This document shows, piece by piece, positions 22,118 through 33,437 of a DNA stretch of 64,000 nucleotides. Each line of letters opens with the position of its first letter. The first letter of the stretch is position 1. Below the pieces are notes generated by a model that was given only the letters and a program-made list of their open reading frames with translations, ran no database searches and was not told the origin of the DNA. The DNA comes from Isoetes taiwanensis (taxonomy: Eukaryota > Streptophyta > Lycopodiopsida > Isoetales > Isoetaceae), in contig JAJEKV010000590.1 in the NCBI GenBank assembly GCA_021234155.1, forward strand, positions 1 through 64,000, given 5' to 3'. The translations under genes were made by a program, and so were the position numbers.

Positions 22118-24921
22118 CTAGTAATGGTGCCCAGCGTTGCTGGGTATAATTTGGAACTTTATTAGAAACCTGCATATAGCCTTCTAGACCATTGTAACTG
22201 CGCATTTGCATAGAATAACTTCTAGGCCATTGGATCATTTTGAGAACATGTAGATTGCAAGTGACCATGTCTATGAGGTGTTGATATTGTGTACTGAATC
22301 TCATATAGTCACTCTTTTCTTTGCTTGTATATGAATGTGGATGTGTTGTGTTGTTGTGTTGTCCAGGGGGAGGGGGCATACATGGGGCGATTTAGGTGAG
22401 ATCCTATTCTAATGGGGATTTGATCTTTCATTTACTCTGTGATCCGTGATCCGGTATGGATGTGTTGTGAACAACACCATACCTTTTTGAAGGCATTGAA
22501 TTCTATAGATGCGACCTTAGACAATTCTTTTCGTTGTGTATAGCACCTTATCTATAGCTACCTTTATAAGTTCTTTGCACCTATAATTAGAGCTACCTTA
22601 AAATCTACTTAGATATTATTAATCGTGTGTGTGAATAAAATGTGAAAAATGTGTCATGACTCTACATATATTAGAGTAGGCATACATGGGATACATATAT
22701 TCAACAAAATCCATGAAGCATTGTTTTGAACAATTAATAAGTATGTTGCAAAACAATGGTCTTGGGGTGGGGTTAAAAAAAGAGAGATTTTTATTAGACC
22801 TCACGGGCCAAACCGATAAAAAGTGAGCAAAGCTTCCATTCCCATTCATATTTCGAAGGGCCAAACTGGTAAGGAGGAGCAAGTCCTTATCTTACACTTC
22901 GTTTCATGTTTGTAATTCTGATGAATTATTGTCGGCGCTTCCATTCATATGCGTAATTACAATGGTCCACTTTGTTGTACATGTATGTGTGCTAAAGTAT
23001 ATGATCAACTCTTCTTTATGAAGTCTCAAATCCACATATCTTCCTAGGCTCATAACTGGCTAAAATTTACTTGGTATTTAAAAAGAAATTTTATTTTAAA
23101 GCTTTGGACACATGGCATAGAAAAATGTCAATGGAATTTCCACATTAAATTATGTTCTCAAAAGACATTGCATGGAAGAATGTTAGGAGAATTTCAAGAT
23201 CAAATTATGTTCTTAGGTTTGAGTGAACACAACCATCTCATCATAACACAGTACTTCCTTTTACATTAACCATATCATCATAACACAACACTTCCCTTTG
23301 CAATGTGTTTATATCGTAGAACTGAACAGAGCTTCTGCTTCAAATTAGCATATATTGATGCAACAACAAATATATACAATGGTCCAGCTTTGCTATTCTG
23401 CTTAAAATTCCAGCATTGGAGCATTAAGGAGAGAATGAAGCATTGTAATGGAACTTTTGTGCCCTTGCTAGCCCAACAACAGACATCAAAGAGGGCTATT
23501 ATAAGGATAGCTGCAGCACTATTATAAGGATAGCTGCAGCACCTCCACCGCACACCTGAATTGAAACTTCAATTGAACTCTATAAGTGGGAAAGGCCTAA
23601 GCGGTTAAGCACACTTGAAGACTTAAGAAATGGAATAAATATTTATAAATGCAAATTAGATTTTTGAATCGCAAAGAATCTCCCTTTCAAGCAACAACCA
23701 CAATTTGTTGATTGTCGAACAAATTTGACAGGAAAGCGAGTTTCTGTCTCAATCTCCTTTGATAGACAAACTATATACAGAGGCAAGCTGTAATGGAATC
23801 TCCTGCTCTCCCCTTCTATCACCTGTTTGCAACTCCCTAGTCACCTCCTCAGTTGCCTGCAGAATTCAAAGGCAGCTAGAAAAAGGTAGAGCAGGGGAAC
23901 TTCGCAGATCAAAGCCAAAGGCGACAAATTCAGCAAATGTAGCAAAACACGAAATAATTCCATCATTCGTTGTCTCAAAATCGGTGAACCCTAATATGAA
24001 AATGATCTTCAACATAAAAAAGTGAATGCGGCTCGTTCTTATTTGATATCTACTATGCTACAAAACTTGTATGGCCGACCAAGAAGTCATTTCCTTAGAA
24101 ACCACTAAAAAAGAGGGGGATTTGAATAGATGACCCATCAATTTCCTAATATCCCAATCACCACCATGGTGTGCGAAATGCTGCTCACTCTGTGCAAAAG
24201 AGTATATTGTCTTCACCTTCTACTTGGTTAAACTTATAGACTTGATTTAACTGCACAGACACAATATCGCATTTACCTACCTGAGCTTTCAAAATCAAAA
24301 TCCGGATCAAAACTTGCGGACTTCGGAGCTTACGAGACCTTACAATGGAGTCGACACAATCCAGGCCATGCCGTCAATGACAGGATCATCCAGTTTATAG
24401 CTCCTTCTCTAAAGCAGCGGCCCCAAGAATCACAACAATGGAAAGAAAAAGAATGGTTCGGCGCTAGAAAGCGTAAAACCCCCATATACGTAAGAGAAAA
24501 TCCGTGGAAGCCATAACCTAAACTCTAAATTCTCTGCATCAAATCTCAACCGGTTTTGTGCCGAATGATGCGGAAACTCCTCGGTTTGATTTGTGCCTTG
24601 CTTGAAGAAAAAATCACATGCAAACTATGAAGCAAACTTGAAGAATGCAAACTTGGAAGCAAAAAGTCGCTACATGCTAGCCGCCAATTTGCTTCTCCAT
24701 AACAGACTCTCGTTCCGGGATTTGAGTCCGGACAATCGAACGCAAAACTCGAGCAAAAAGTAGGCTAGCCGCCATAGCAAAAAAAAAAATCTCAACGATC
24801 TTTTTGTTTATTTTTAGGTTCTTACGTGTTCAAATCTCAACCATTAAATCTCAACCCTAAATCTCAGCCTTTGGATTTAGGGCTGGGTCCAACACTTACA
24901 CAATAACATTATAATATAAGA
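22118..24921 (-). mobile_element. Helitron C, nested at the 5' end of B
   Basis: The 3' end CTAG at 22118 follows the standard hairpin (one mismatch); the 5' TCTTATATTATAATG ends at 24921, after which the array continues with TATGCAAAT. The 2.8-kb interior has no recognised gene. A 23-bp tandem duplication lies at 23496-23541. Confidence 0.85.
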
Positions 24922-25012
24922 TATGCAAATAATTCTTTCTGAAATTTTTTCAGTTTAAAAGGATCAATTATGGAATCCAACCAAGTTATATTGGCATTCC
25001 AGTTCCCTATTG
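24922..25012 (+). repeat. Last left-arm array fragment
   Basis: 91 bp of the long spacer, from TATGCAAAT to CCCTATTGTG, in left-arm orientation. It then changes abruptly to polypurine sequence. Confidence 0.9.
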
Positions 25013-25885
25013 TGAAAAGGAACACTGGGAAAGGGGAAGAGTAAAAAGGTGGGGAAAGGAGGAAAAGGGAGGAGATAAAGGCAAAGTGAAGGAAAAAAAA
25101 CGGATAAAAGGGAAAAGGAAATAGAAAAAAAGAGCAAAAAGAAAAAGTAAAAGAAAAATAAAGGAAAAAAAATGGACCAGGAAAAAAGGGGAAGGGAGGA
25201 AAGGGAAAAGAGGAGGCGAAAGGAAAGAGCACATGAAAAATAGAAGAAAAGGACATAGCAAAAGGGGAAGGAAAAGGGTGAGGAAGGAAAACCCGAGAAG
25301 GAAAATGGACATGGAAAAGGGAAAGGAAAGATGGAAAAGAAAAAGGAGGGGGAAAAGAGAGGAAAAGACGCACTAGAAAGATGAGGGCTGGGCAAAAGAG
25401 AGAGGAAAAGGGAAGGGAAAAAGGAAAAAGAAAAGATTAGGGGAGAAGGAAGGAAGGAAAAGGAAGGCGAGAAGGAGAAACTTAGAAAGAAGAGCCACGA
25501 GGAAAAGGGAAGGAAATGGGAGAGGAGGGGGAAAGGGCCACAAGGAAAGGGAAAAAAGAGCAACCTAGAATTAAGGAAAGGGAAGGGAAAAATAGAAAAG
25601 GAAAAATGGGGAAGCAGAAACAAAAAAGAGAAAAAAGAGGAAATGGAATAATGGAAAAAGAAAAAAGTAAATTGAAAAATGTAAAAAGGGAAAATAGGAA
25701 AAAAAGAATAGTAGACAAAGGCAAAATGAAAAAGGAAAATGGAAAAGATAAAGGAAAATGGAAAAGAAAATGTAAATTGAAAAATGCTCTTGATTATCCA
25801 ATTTTAAAAACAAGAATCCATTTAACAATTGCTCGAAAAGATGTCATTCACAAGTTCATTAGCTAGCAACTGGCACCTTACCTAG
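25013..25885 (+). mobile_element. Polypurine tract with Helitron-like 3' tail
   Basis: About 775 bp of GGAAA-rich purine sequence, then a tail (25788-25885) beginning CTCTTGATTATCC and ending GGCACCTTAC-CTAG|T. The tail is shared with 29632-29755. Its end resembles the Helitron 3' terminus with a worn hairpin. Long open frames on the opposite strand are low-complexity Phe/Ser/Pro/Leu strings and not genes. Confidence 0.6.
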
Positions 25886-27865
25886 TACTTATTAGTTTGC
25901 ACTCCAAGTAATTCCATTTCTTACTTTGACAAAATTTGTAACTATTTCTCGCACTAACTTTCTCTTGATTATGCTCCTAGCATCAAAACATTGATTACAA
26001 ATGAGGTAAACACTTTATACTGTCATAAGAAAATGTAGAAGGAACTGGAAGAATTTGCCAGACGTTGATGAAATAAAATTACATCGTGCATAATGGAGCC
26101 TCGGTTAATGGTTGTGGGAGTCCCATGTCTGCTTACATGGTGCATTCTAGAATGCCCTGCCCTGCCCATTCCCATTCTATCTAACAAAGCCTTGATCACA
26201 TATTGTGAGTATCACTTGCGTCCTCTTGATAGTTCACCCTACAATATAAAACGAATTGGGCAAAACATAGAAGCATGTACTTCAACTTAACCTGTTCATC
26301 TTTGAATATATATAATGCAATTGTTTCTCACATGGCTATAGATTGTTTTGAAGGGGTGAAGCCTTCTTTGTATAAGCATTGCCATAGTTGGCACAATGAT
26401 TGTATAATGCATTTTAAAGCATTGTTTTGTTACATAATGACAACATACGTCACGAAAACCAGGAATCACCCTATAAGTACCACGCTGCATTTGCTCATAT
26501 AATTCCTCCTTCCTACGTGAAAGTCTCTTCATTTCTCTATAATCCCTACTCCAACATAGAACTTCTGATATGGCTTGTTCATTTTTCATCCCTTCTGCTC
26601 TCTTAAGAATAAAAGCTGGTGGGATCCTTTTCCCCCTTTTCTTGCCTAGTGCGGTCAAGCTTTAGTTTCCAACTCAATCATCCTCCATAATGATTCCTTC
26701 CCATTCAAGTATAATGCAAAGCCAACCGCAGCCCATGCGCCTCCGCCTAAGGAGGGGGTTATATAGAGATGGATTATCTGCTCTGTTAGGTGGTGGCATA
26801 TCAATAGGCTTGAGCTCCATTTTGAAACATGTCACCGAGAATAATATCCTTGACCTTTCTCGGGTGCCTCCTTAGTGGCCTCCATGGCCAAAGCAAATAC
26901 TTTACGTAAAAAATGATTATCATTGCATAGCCACCGATGCCTTAAAAGAGAAGCTTTCTCAATTCTAAGCCACTTTTAAGAAACATTCATGAGATCAACT
27001 TATCGACTTAAAAAAATTGCAATACGGCAAATTTAGGGTCTCATATATTCCATAGCGCCAAATCTTCCATCTCCACTTGTAGAGCATACTTGTGGTGTTT
27101 GCACGCATATACTCGACATGGTAGCCATGGTTTTTCTGAAAACTAAAACCTTGAGCACGGAACCAAATGGAACCAAAAATAGGGCTTCCGGGAGTGCAAG
27201 GAATACCAAATAAACTCCACAAACCTGCCGACATTGGGTTCCGGAAGACTTCGTCTGCTTCGTTCTTCAAGCCGCAAAGAAATTGGATCAAGCTTTTCTT
27301 CTAAACCGCAAAGAGAAAGCATTAAATAAGCGAGAACAAATGGATCGAGACCAAAGAAGAAGGGGACCTAAAACGGGGTCTGCTTGCTTTCCCCTTGCCT
27401 TCAAGCTTTCTTTGGGAGGGCAAAATGCTTTGCTTTTGAAGAGGGCGGCTCCTTTGAAGACTACAAAAAACGCCCATTTTAAGCCATAAGAAGTGGTGGC
27501 CATAGCCATAACCCAAAGCTCTAACGACCACCGGGAGCAATAATCAAGTCGTATTAGGATTTGGAGTTAGCCGGGACATCTTAGCTTCTTTCCACCAGGG
27601 AGGCCAAGCCACCGCCTTCATCTCTGCCGCATGCAGCTCTACTTCAGCTCTCTAAACGGAACCGGACCACTCTACTTTCATTTGAACCAAGCCTCTGCTC
27701 TGCTCTGATCCCCCCTCTACTCTACACTAATGCCCTGCCTCGATCCACATCCATCCGTCCTTAGCAGGGCTTTTTATGCTGAATCCCAATCGTTCAATTA
27801 AATCAATCAAATCCCTCGCCTTCGATTTAGGGCTGGGTCCAACACTCTTGAATAACATTATAATA
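25886..27865 (-). mobile_element. Helitron D, 5' part
   Basis: The right end carries the family's 5' subterminal sequence (GGGCTGGGTCCAACACT ... AACATTATAATA). It stops at 27865, lacking the first five bases exactly as in element B. No matching 3' hairpin is found on the left, so the element is incomplete or interrupted. A minus-strand frame at 26296-26658 (120 codons, the first 67 rich in Lys/Arg/Glu) is the most protein-like stretch and may be a captured exon; I do not recognise it. Confidence 0.6.
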
Positions 27866-29755
27866 CTAATCGCTGGTACAACCTTCTTTGTTATAAATTA
27901 AAGACCTTTAATTTCTTTCTTTTTTAAACTCCCTAACCTTCTGATCCTTTCCCTTTCTTCCCCTTTTTCTTTGCTTTTTCTTGTCGACTTTTTCCCTTCT
28001 TTTTATCACTTCGGCTCTTCCCATTTTTCAACTCTCTTTCCACCATCCTTTTCCTTTTCCTAATGTCTTTCGAGGAAAGGATTTTTCGGAAAAGGGAGGA
28101 GAAAATGGCCTTTTCTTCCCTTTCAAAACCCTCTTCCTCTTGATCCGTGGGAAAGAAAGAAAAGAAAAAAGGAAAGTTTAAAACTCTTTTGCTTTCCCTT
28201 CTCATTTAAATGGGATAGGATGTTTTAATGGGAAAGGACCCTTTCCCTTTTCCTTTCCGAGGGTTGAGACTTTTCCCTTTTCCTTTCATTTGAAGCCATG
28301 CTCAAGATGTCCTTTTTAAAAGGAAAAAAGGAAAAGGGAGGAGAAAATCCTCAAAGGGAAAGGCAAAAGTCCCAACATAAAAGGGTTATAAGAAAGGATG
28401 TTATAAGTTTTCCCTCTTCCCTTTTTCAAAATGGAAAGGAAATTAAAGAAAAAAAGGACACTTTGATTGCAAATGGAGAGGTTGAGATTTAGGACAACTT
28501 CCTTCCACCATGATTGGCTAATGAGAAAAGGGGAAGCTGGAAAGGAAAAAGGAAAAGGGAGGAGAAAATGGAAAAAGGAAAGGCAAAAGGGATGGAAAGA
28601 AAAAAGAAAGAAAAGAAAAAAGGAGGAGGAAAAAAGAATCTAAAAAAGGGAAAGGAAGGAAGAAGAAAAAAAAAGGAGGAGGATTGAAAAGGAAGGGGAG
28701 AAAAAGACTCCGCCAAAAAAGGAGGGCCATGCTCAAATGAAGGGAAGAGGGAAAGAAAAAAGGGGAAAGGGAGGAAAAAAAGGGAAGAAAAGTGACATGA
28801 GAAAAGAAAGGGAAAAAAGTAAAAAAGGTAAAAGAGAAAATGGAAAAAAAAAAAGGACTGAAAAAAGCACAGAAAGGGTCGGAGAGGAGGAAAATAAGGA
28901 AAAAAGGACATTATGTTAAAAGGGGGAGGGGAAGATGGGAGGTGAAGGGGATGGAATGGATAGGAGAAAAGGAGGAAAAATAAAATAAAATTAAAATGAA
29001 AAAAGGGGGATGAGGAAAAGGGGAAGGGGATAGAAAAAGGGAAAAAAGGAGGTTAGAAGGGGAAAACTTGGGAAAAAGGAAAAGATAAGAAAAGGGGAGG
29101 CTCAAATGGAAAAAAGAAAGGGAAAAAATGGAGGATGGAAAAATTGAAAAGGGGGGGGAATAAAAAGGGAAGAGCAAAGTAAAAAAGAAAAAAGGGAAAA
29201 AAGGAGGAAAAAAGGAGGGAGGAGGAAAAAATAAAGAAAGGACAAAAAAGATGAAGAGACAAAAAAAAGAGCATGAACAAAGGGAAAAGGAAATGAAAAT
29301 AGCTCAAAAGGGAGAAAGGGAAAAGTAAGAAAAAGGAAGGAAAAATCTGGAAAAAAGGATTTCAAAAAAGGGAAGGAGGAAAGGGAAAAAAGGAAGAATT
29401 TGGCAAAAGGGAGAAGGAGAAAGGGAAAAAGGGAAAAAGGAAATGGGGAAAATGGAAGGAAAAAAAAAGAAAAAAAGGAATGGAATAATGGAAAAGGTGG
29501 GAAAAAAAATAAATTGAAAAATGTAAAAAGGAAAAGGGAAAAAGGGGAAATAGGAAAAAAAATAGTAGACAAAGGCAAAATGAAAAAAAAAACGGAAAAT
29601 GGAAAAAAAAGGGGAAAAAAAATGTAAAAGATAAGGGCTCTTGATTATCCAAATTTAAAAACAAGAATCCATTTAAAAATTTTTAAAGGCAAAGGGATGT
29701 CATTAAAAATTTAGGGTAGCTATGAAAAAAAAGCAACACTGGCAACCTTAACTAG
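27866..29755 (+). mobile_element. Polypyrimidine/polypurine block with Helitron-like 3' tail
   Basis: 27890-28060 is pyrimidine-rich, 28060-28300 alternates, and 28310-29630 is almost pure GGAAA-type purine. The tail 29632-29755 is a second copy of the tail at 25788-25885 and ends AACTAG|T at 29752-29755, immediately before right-arm array sequence (TTGTGTATAATG). No credible gene. Confidence 0.6.
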
Positions 29756-30062
29756 TTGTGTATAATGTGTCAATTTAATCGCTTTTAAACTTTTACATTT
29801 CTTATGATAATGCCCATAAGCAATTGTATTATTTTGATTTCTTCCACGATCTCAAACAAGGTATTGGTTTCTACTTGGCACAAAAACATATCAATCAATC
29901 ACTTTTCATATTGTGGAAACATAGGAAAGCTTTTCCAGTTTGTACAGGGAACTGGAATGCCAATATAACTTGGTTGGATTCCTTAATTGATCTTTTAAAA
30001 CTGAGTAATTTCAGAAAGAATTATTTACATATTCTTAATTATTGAATCAACTAAATTTAAAT

Positions 30063-30136
30063 TGGTTTTACCCAGATTTGAACTGGAGACCTTCAGTGTG
30101 TAAGACTGACGTGATAGCCAACTACACCACAAAACC
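30063..30136 (-). tRNA. tRNA-Val(TAC)
   Basis: 74 nt with intact stems and a G-T at pair 7-66. The anticodon loop is CTTACAC, giving TAC, a third valine isoacceptor made by one change at position 34. The body is that of the CAC copies. Confidence 0.85.
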
Positions 30137-30273
30137 ATTGCATAAGTAAAAACAGCTAATACTCCTGACATATATCATGAGAGCAGCTCGAATTTGGCGA
30201 GAATTGGTGGGTTTTGTCTTGAACACATTGGCCTATTCTCCAATTGAGGTAGGAGAATGTCTTTACTCAATAT

Positions 30274-30344
30274 GGTTTTGTGGTGTAGTTGGTTATCACG
30301 TCAGTCTAACACATGAAGGTCTCCGTTCGTTCTCGGCAAAGCCA
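30274..30344 (+). pseudogene. tRNA-Val(AAC) pseudogene
   Basis: 71 nt; small losses in the anticodon and T arms. Confidence 0.7.
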
Positions 30345-30688
30345 TGTAAAACAATTGTGTATAATGTGTCAATTTAACTAGCTTTTAAACTTTTACATTT
30401 CTTATCATAATGCTCATAAGCAATTGTATTATCTTGATTTCTTCCACGATCTCAAACAAGGTATTGGTATTTACTTGGCTCCAAAAAAACATATCAATCA
30501 ATCACTTTTCATATTGCCCCAACATGGGAAACATTTTTCAGGTTGTACTAGACACAATAGGGAAACCGGAATGCCAATATAACTTGGTTGGATTCCATAA
30601 TTGATCTTTAAAAACTAATGGGAGTAATTTCAGGGGGAAAAAGAATTATTTGCATATTCTTTAATTACTGAATCAACTAAATTTAAAT

Positions 30689-30760
30689 TGGTTTTCCCAG
30701 ATTTGAACTGAAACCTTCAAGGTGTGATGAGGACATGATAGCCAACTACACCACAAAACC
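30689..30760 (-). pseudogene. tRNA-Val pseudogene
   Basis: 72 nt; anticodon arm scrambled. Confidence 0.65.
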
Positions 30761-30911
30761 ATTGCATAAGTAAAAAACAGCTAATACTCTTGACATATAT
30801 CATGAGAGCAGCTTCGAATTTAAGCATAATGGTATTTGGAATTCTTTGGTTTTGTCTTGAACACATTGGCCTATTCTCCAATTGAGGTAGAAGAACGTCT
30901 TTACTCAATAT

Positions 30912-30940
30912 GGTTTTGTGGTGTAGTTGGTTTATCACAT
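30912..30940 (+). pseudogene. tRNA-Val 5' half, truncated
   Basis: Acceptor, A box and D arm only; cut off by the purine-rich element. Confidence 0.75.
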
Positions 30941-30945
30941 TATCA

Positions 30946-31424
30946 TTTGTGGTGGTAGAACTAACAAAAGGATGGGAAAAGGAAAAGGAAAGTGAAGGAA
31001 AAAGAAAAAGGATTTTAAAAGAAAGGAAAAATGGGAAACGAGGAAAAAGGATGAAAAGGAAACAAAAAAAATGATAAAAAAAAGGAAAGGAAAAAGGAAA
31101 GGGTATTTATCTTGAACGGAGAAGGGGTTAAAAAGGAAAGGTACACCACAAAAAGTCTTTTAAAAAAGAAAACATATCAATCAAAAATAAAAAATGGAAA
31201 AGGAAAAGGAAGGAAGGGAAATGAGACAAAGGCTATTCTCTGGAGAGCCAAATAACTTTGGTTGGAAGGGTAATTGACAAAAGCCTCTTAAAGATCAGAA
31301 ACAAATTATGGGCTTGGTTTCTATCATATTAGATTTATGAAAAGGAGAACTAGAGACCTTGAATAGGTTTGAGGCCCATATAGATAACCCAACTTATGCC
31401 CAAAGCAAAGGGCACCATTACTAG
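30946..31424 (+). mobile_element. Purine-rich Helitron-like element with 3' end CTAG|T
   Basis: GGAAA-rich sequence, then GCCTCTTAAAGATCA, a TTTCTATCATATTAG stretch, and a 3' end with a degraded hairpin (TGCCC...GGGCA) followed by CCATTA-CTAG|T at 31421-31424. The same 3' region is present at 41385-41516. No 5' terminus was identified. Confidence 0.65.
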
Positions 31425-31541
31425 TATATCATGAGAGCAACTCGAATTTGGCACGCATAATGGTACTGAAATTGTTGGGTTTTGTCTTGAACACATTGGC
31501 CTATTCTCCAATTGAGGTAGGAGAATGTCTTTACTCAATAT

Positions 31542-31615
31542 GGTTTTGTGGTGTAGTTGGTTATCACGTCAGTCTAACACACTGAAGGTCTCCGGTTCAA
31601 GTCCGGGCAAAGCCA
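31542..31615 (+). tRNA. tRNA-Val(AAC), consensus copy
   Basis: 74 nt, identical to the reverse complement of 2059-2132, although it lies in the opposite arm; fully paired. Confidence 0.96.
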
Positions 31616-31940
31616 TGTAACAATTGTGTATAATGTGTCAATTTAATCGCTTTTAAACTTTTACATTTCTTATGATAATGCCCATAAGCAATTGTATTAT
31701 CTTGATTTCTTCCACGATCTCAAACAAGGTATTGGTTTTACTTGGCGCAAAAACATATCAATCAATCACTTTTCATATTGTGGAAACATAGGAAAGCTTT
31801 TCCAGTTTGTACTAGACACAATAGGGAAACTGGAATGCCAATATAACTTGGTTGGATTCCATAATTGATCTTTTTAAATCGAGTAATTTTGAAAAGAATT
31901 ATTTGCATATTCTTAATTATTGAATCAATTAAATTTGAAT

Positions 31941-32018
31941 TGGTTTGCGCTTTAGATTTGAACTAGAGACCTTGATTAGTGTGAGCTCCGACATGATAGC
32001 CAACTACACCACAAAACC
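31941..32018 (-). pseudogene. tRNA-Val pseudogene
   Basis: 78 nt; insertions in the anticodon arm and a changed acceptor. Confidence 0.65.
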
Positions 32019-32167
32019 ATTGCATAAGTAAAAACAGCTAATACTCTTGACATATATCATGAGAGCAGCTCGAATTTGGCGCATAATGGTACTGGAATTG
32101 CTGGGTTTTGTCTTGAACACATTGGCCTATTCTCCAATTGAGGTAGAAGAATGTCTTTACTCAATAT

Positions 32168-32241
32168 GGTTTTGTGGTGTAGTTGGTTATCACATCTGTC
32201 TAACATACTAAAGGTCTTCGGTTCAAGTCTAGGCAAAGCCA
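32168..32241 (+). tRNA. tRNA-Val(AAC), weakened stems
   Basis: 74 nt; AAC anticodon, but the anticodon and T stems each carry mismatches. Possibly non-functional. Confidence 0.6.
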
Positions 32242-32526
32242 TGTAACAATTGTGTATAATGTGTCAATTTAATCGCTTTTAAACTTTTACATTTCTTATG
32301 ATAATGCCCATAAGCAATTGTATTATCTTGATTTCTTCCACGATCTCAAACAAGGTATTCATATTGTGGAAACATAGGAAAGCTTTTCCAGTTTGTACTA
32401 GACACAATAGGGAAACTGGAATGCCAATATAACTTGGTTGGATTCCATAATTGATCTTTTAAAACTGAGTAATTTCAGAAAGAATTATTTGCATATTAAT
32501 AATTATTGAATCAACTAAATTTGAAT

Positions 32527-32597
32527 TGGTTTTTAGATTTGAACTGGAAACCCTTTGTGTGTGAGACTGACATGATAGCCAACTACACCACAAAACC
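32527..32597 (-). pseudogene. tRNA-Val(CAC) pseudogene
   Basis: 71 nt; CAC loop readable, T arm and acceptor lack bases. Confidence 0.65.
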
Positions 32598-32751
32598 ATT
32601 GCATAAGTAAAAACAGCTAATACTCTTGACATATATCATGAGAGAGCAGCTCGAATTTTTTATGACAATGGTAACGGAATTTGTTGGGTTTTGTCTTGAA
32701 CACATTGGCCTATTCTCCAATTGAGGTAGGAAGAATGTCTTTACTCAATAT

Positions 32752-32823
32752 GGTTTTGTGGTGTAGTTGGTTATCCTTAACTAACACAAAGGGGGGTCTC
32801 GGGTTCAAGTGAAGGCAAAGCCA
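32752..32823 (+). pseudogene. tRNA-Val pseudogene
   Basis: 72 nt; D and anticodon arms altered, with a G-run in the anticodon 3' strand. Confidence 0.65.
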
Positions 32824-33140
32824 TGTAACAATTGTGTATAATGTGTCAATTTAATCGCTTTTAAACTTTTTACATTTCTTAGGATAATGCTATAAGCAAT
32901 TGTATTATCTTGATTTCTTCCAGGGATCTCAAACAAGGTATTGGTTTTTTTTGGAAAAAAAAACATATCAATCAAAAACTTTTCATATTGTGGAAACATA
33001 GGAAAGGGAAAAGGAAAAAGTTTGTACTAGACACAAAGGGAGGGAATGCCAATATAACTTGGTTGGATTCCATAATTGATCTTTTAAAAAAGTAAAGAAT
33101 TATTGCATATTCTTAAATTGAATCAACTAAATTGGAATTA

Positions 33141-33214
33141 CTTTCTATCATATTTGATTTATGACCTTTCAGTGTGAGACTGAATAGGATAGCCGATCCA
33201 TATACACCACAAAA
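33141..33214 (-). pseudogene. tRNA-Val/Helitron blended copy
   Basis: Alternates short words of the CAC tRNA (CAGTGTGAGACTGA) and of the purine-Helitron 3' region (TTTCTATCATATTTGATTTA). Confidence 0.55.
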
Positions 33215-33363
33215 TGCCGCATAAGCAAAAAGGGCACTAATTACTTGACATATCATGAGAGCAGCTCGAATTTGGCGCATAATGGTACTGGAATTGCTGG
33301 GTTTTGTCTTGAACACATTGGCCTATTCTCCAATTGAGGTAGAAGAATGTCTTTACTCAATAT

Positions 33364-33437
33364 GGTTTTGTGGTGTAGTTGGTTATCACGTCTGTCTAAC
33401 ACACTGAAGGTCTCTGGTTCAAGTCCGGGCAAAGCCA
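33364..33437 (+). tRNA. tRNA-Val(AAC), one stem mismatch
   Basis: 74 nt; pair 29-41 is T-T; T stem has one G-T; otherwise intact. Confidence 0.8.

Larger units (their letters stand above)
29756..30945 (-). repeat. Right arm of tRNA-Val array, first segment
   Basis: The same unit as the left arm but reverse-complemented: CAC copies now on minus, AAC copies on plus. It ends inside the AAC tRNA at about 30940, where purine-rich sequence begins. Confidence 0.93.

Noticed and set aside
24964-25623. 219-codon minus-strand frame and similar long frames at 28489-29664 and 40789-41409
   Set aside because: Phe/Ser/Pro/Leu-only strings from polypyrimidine sequence; stop codons are rare there by composition.
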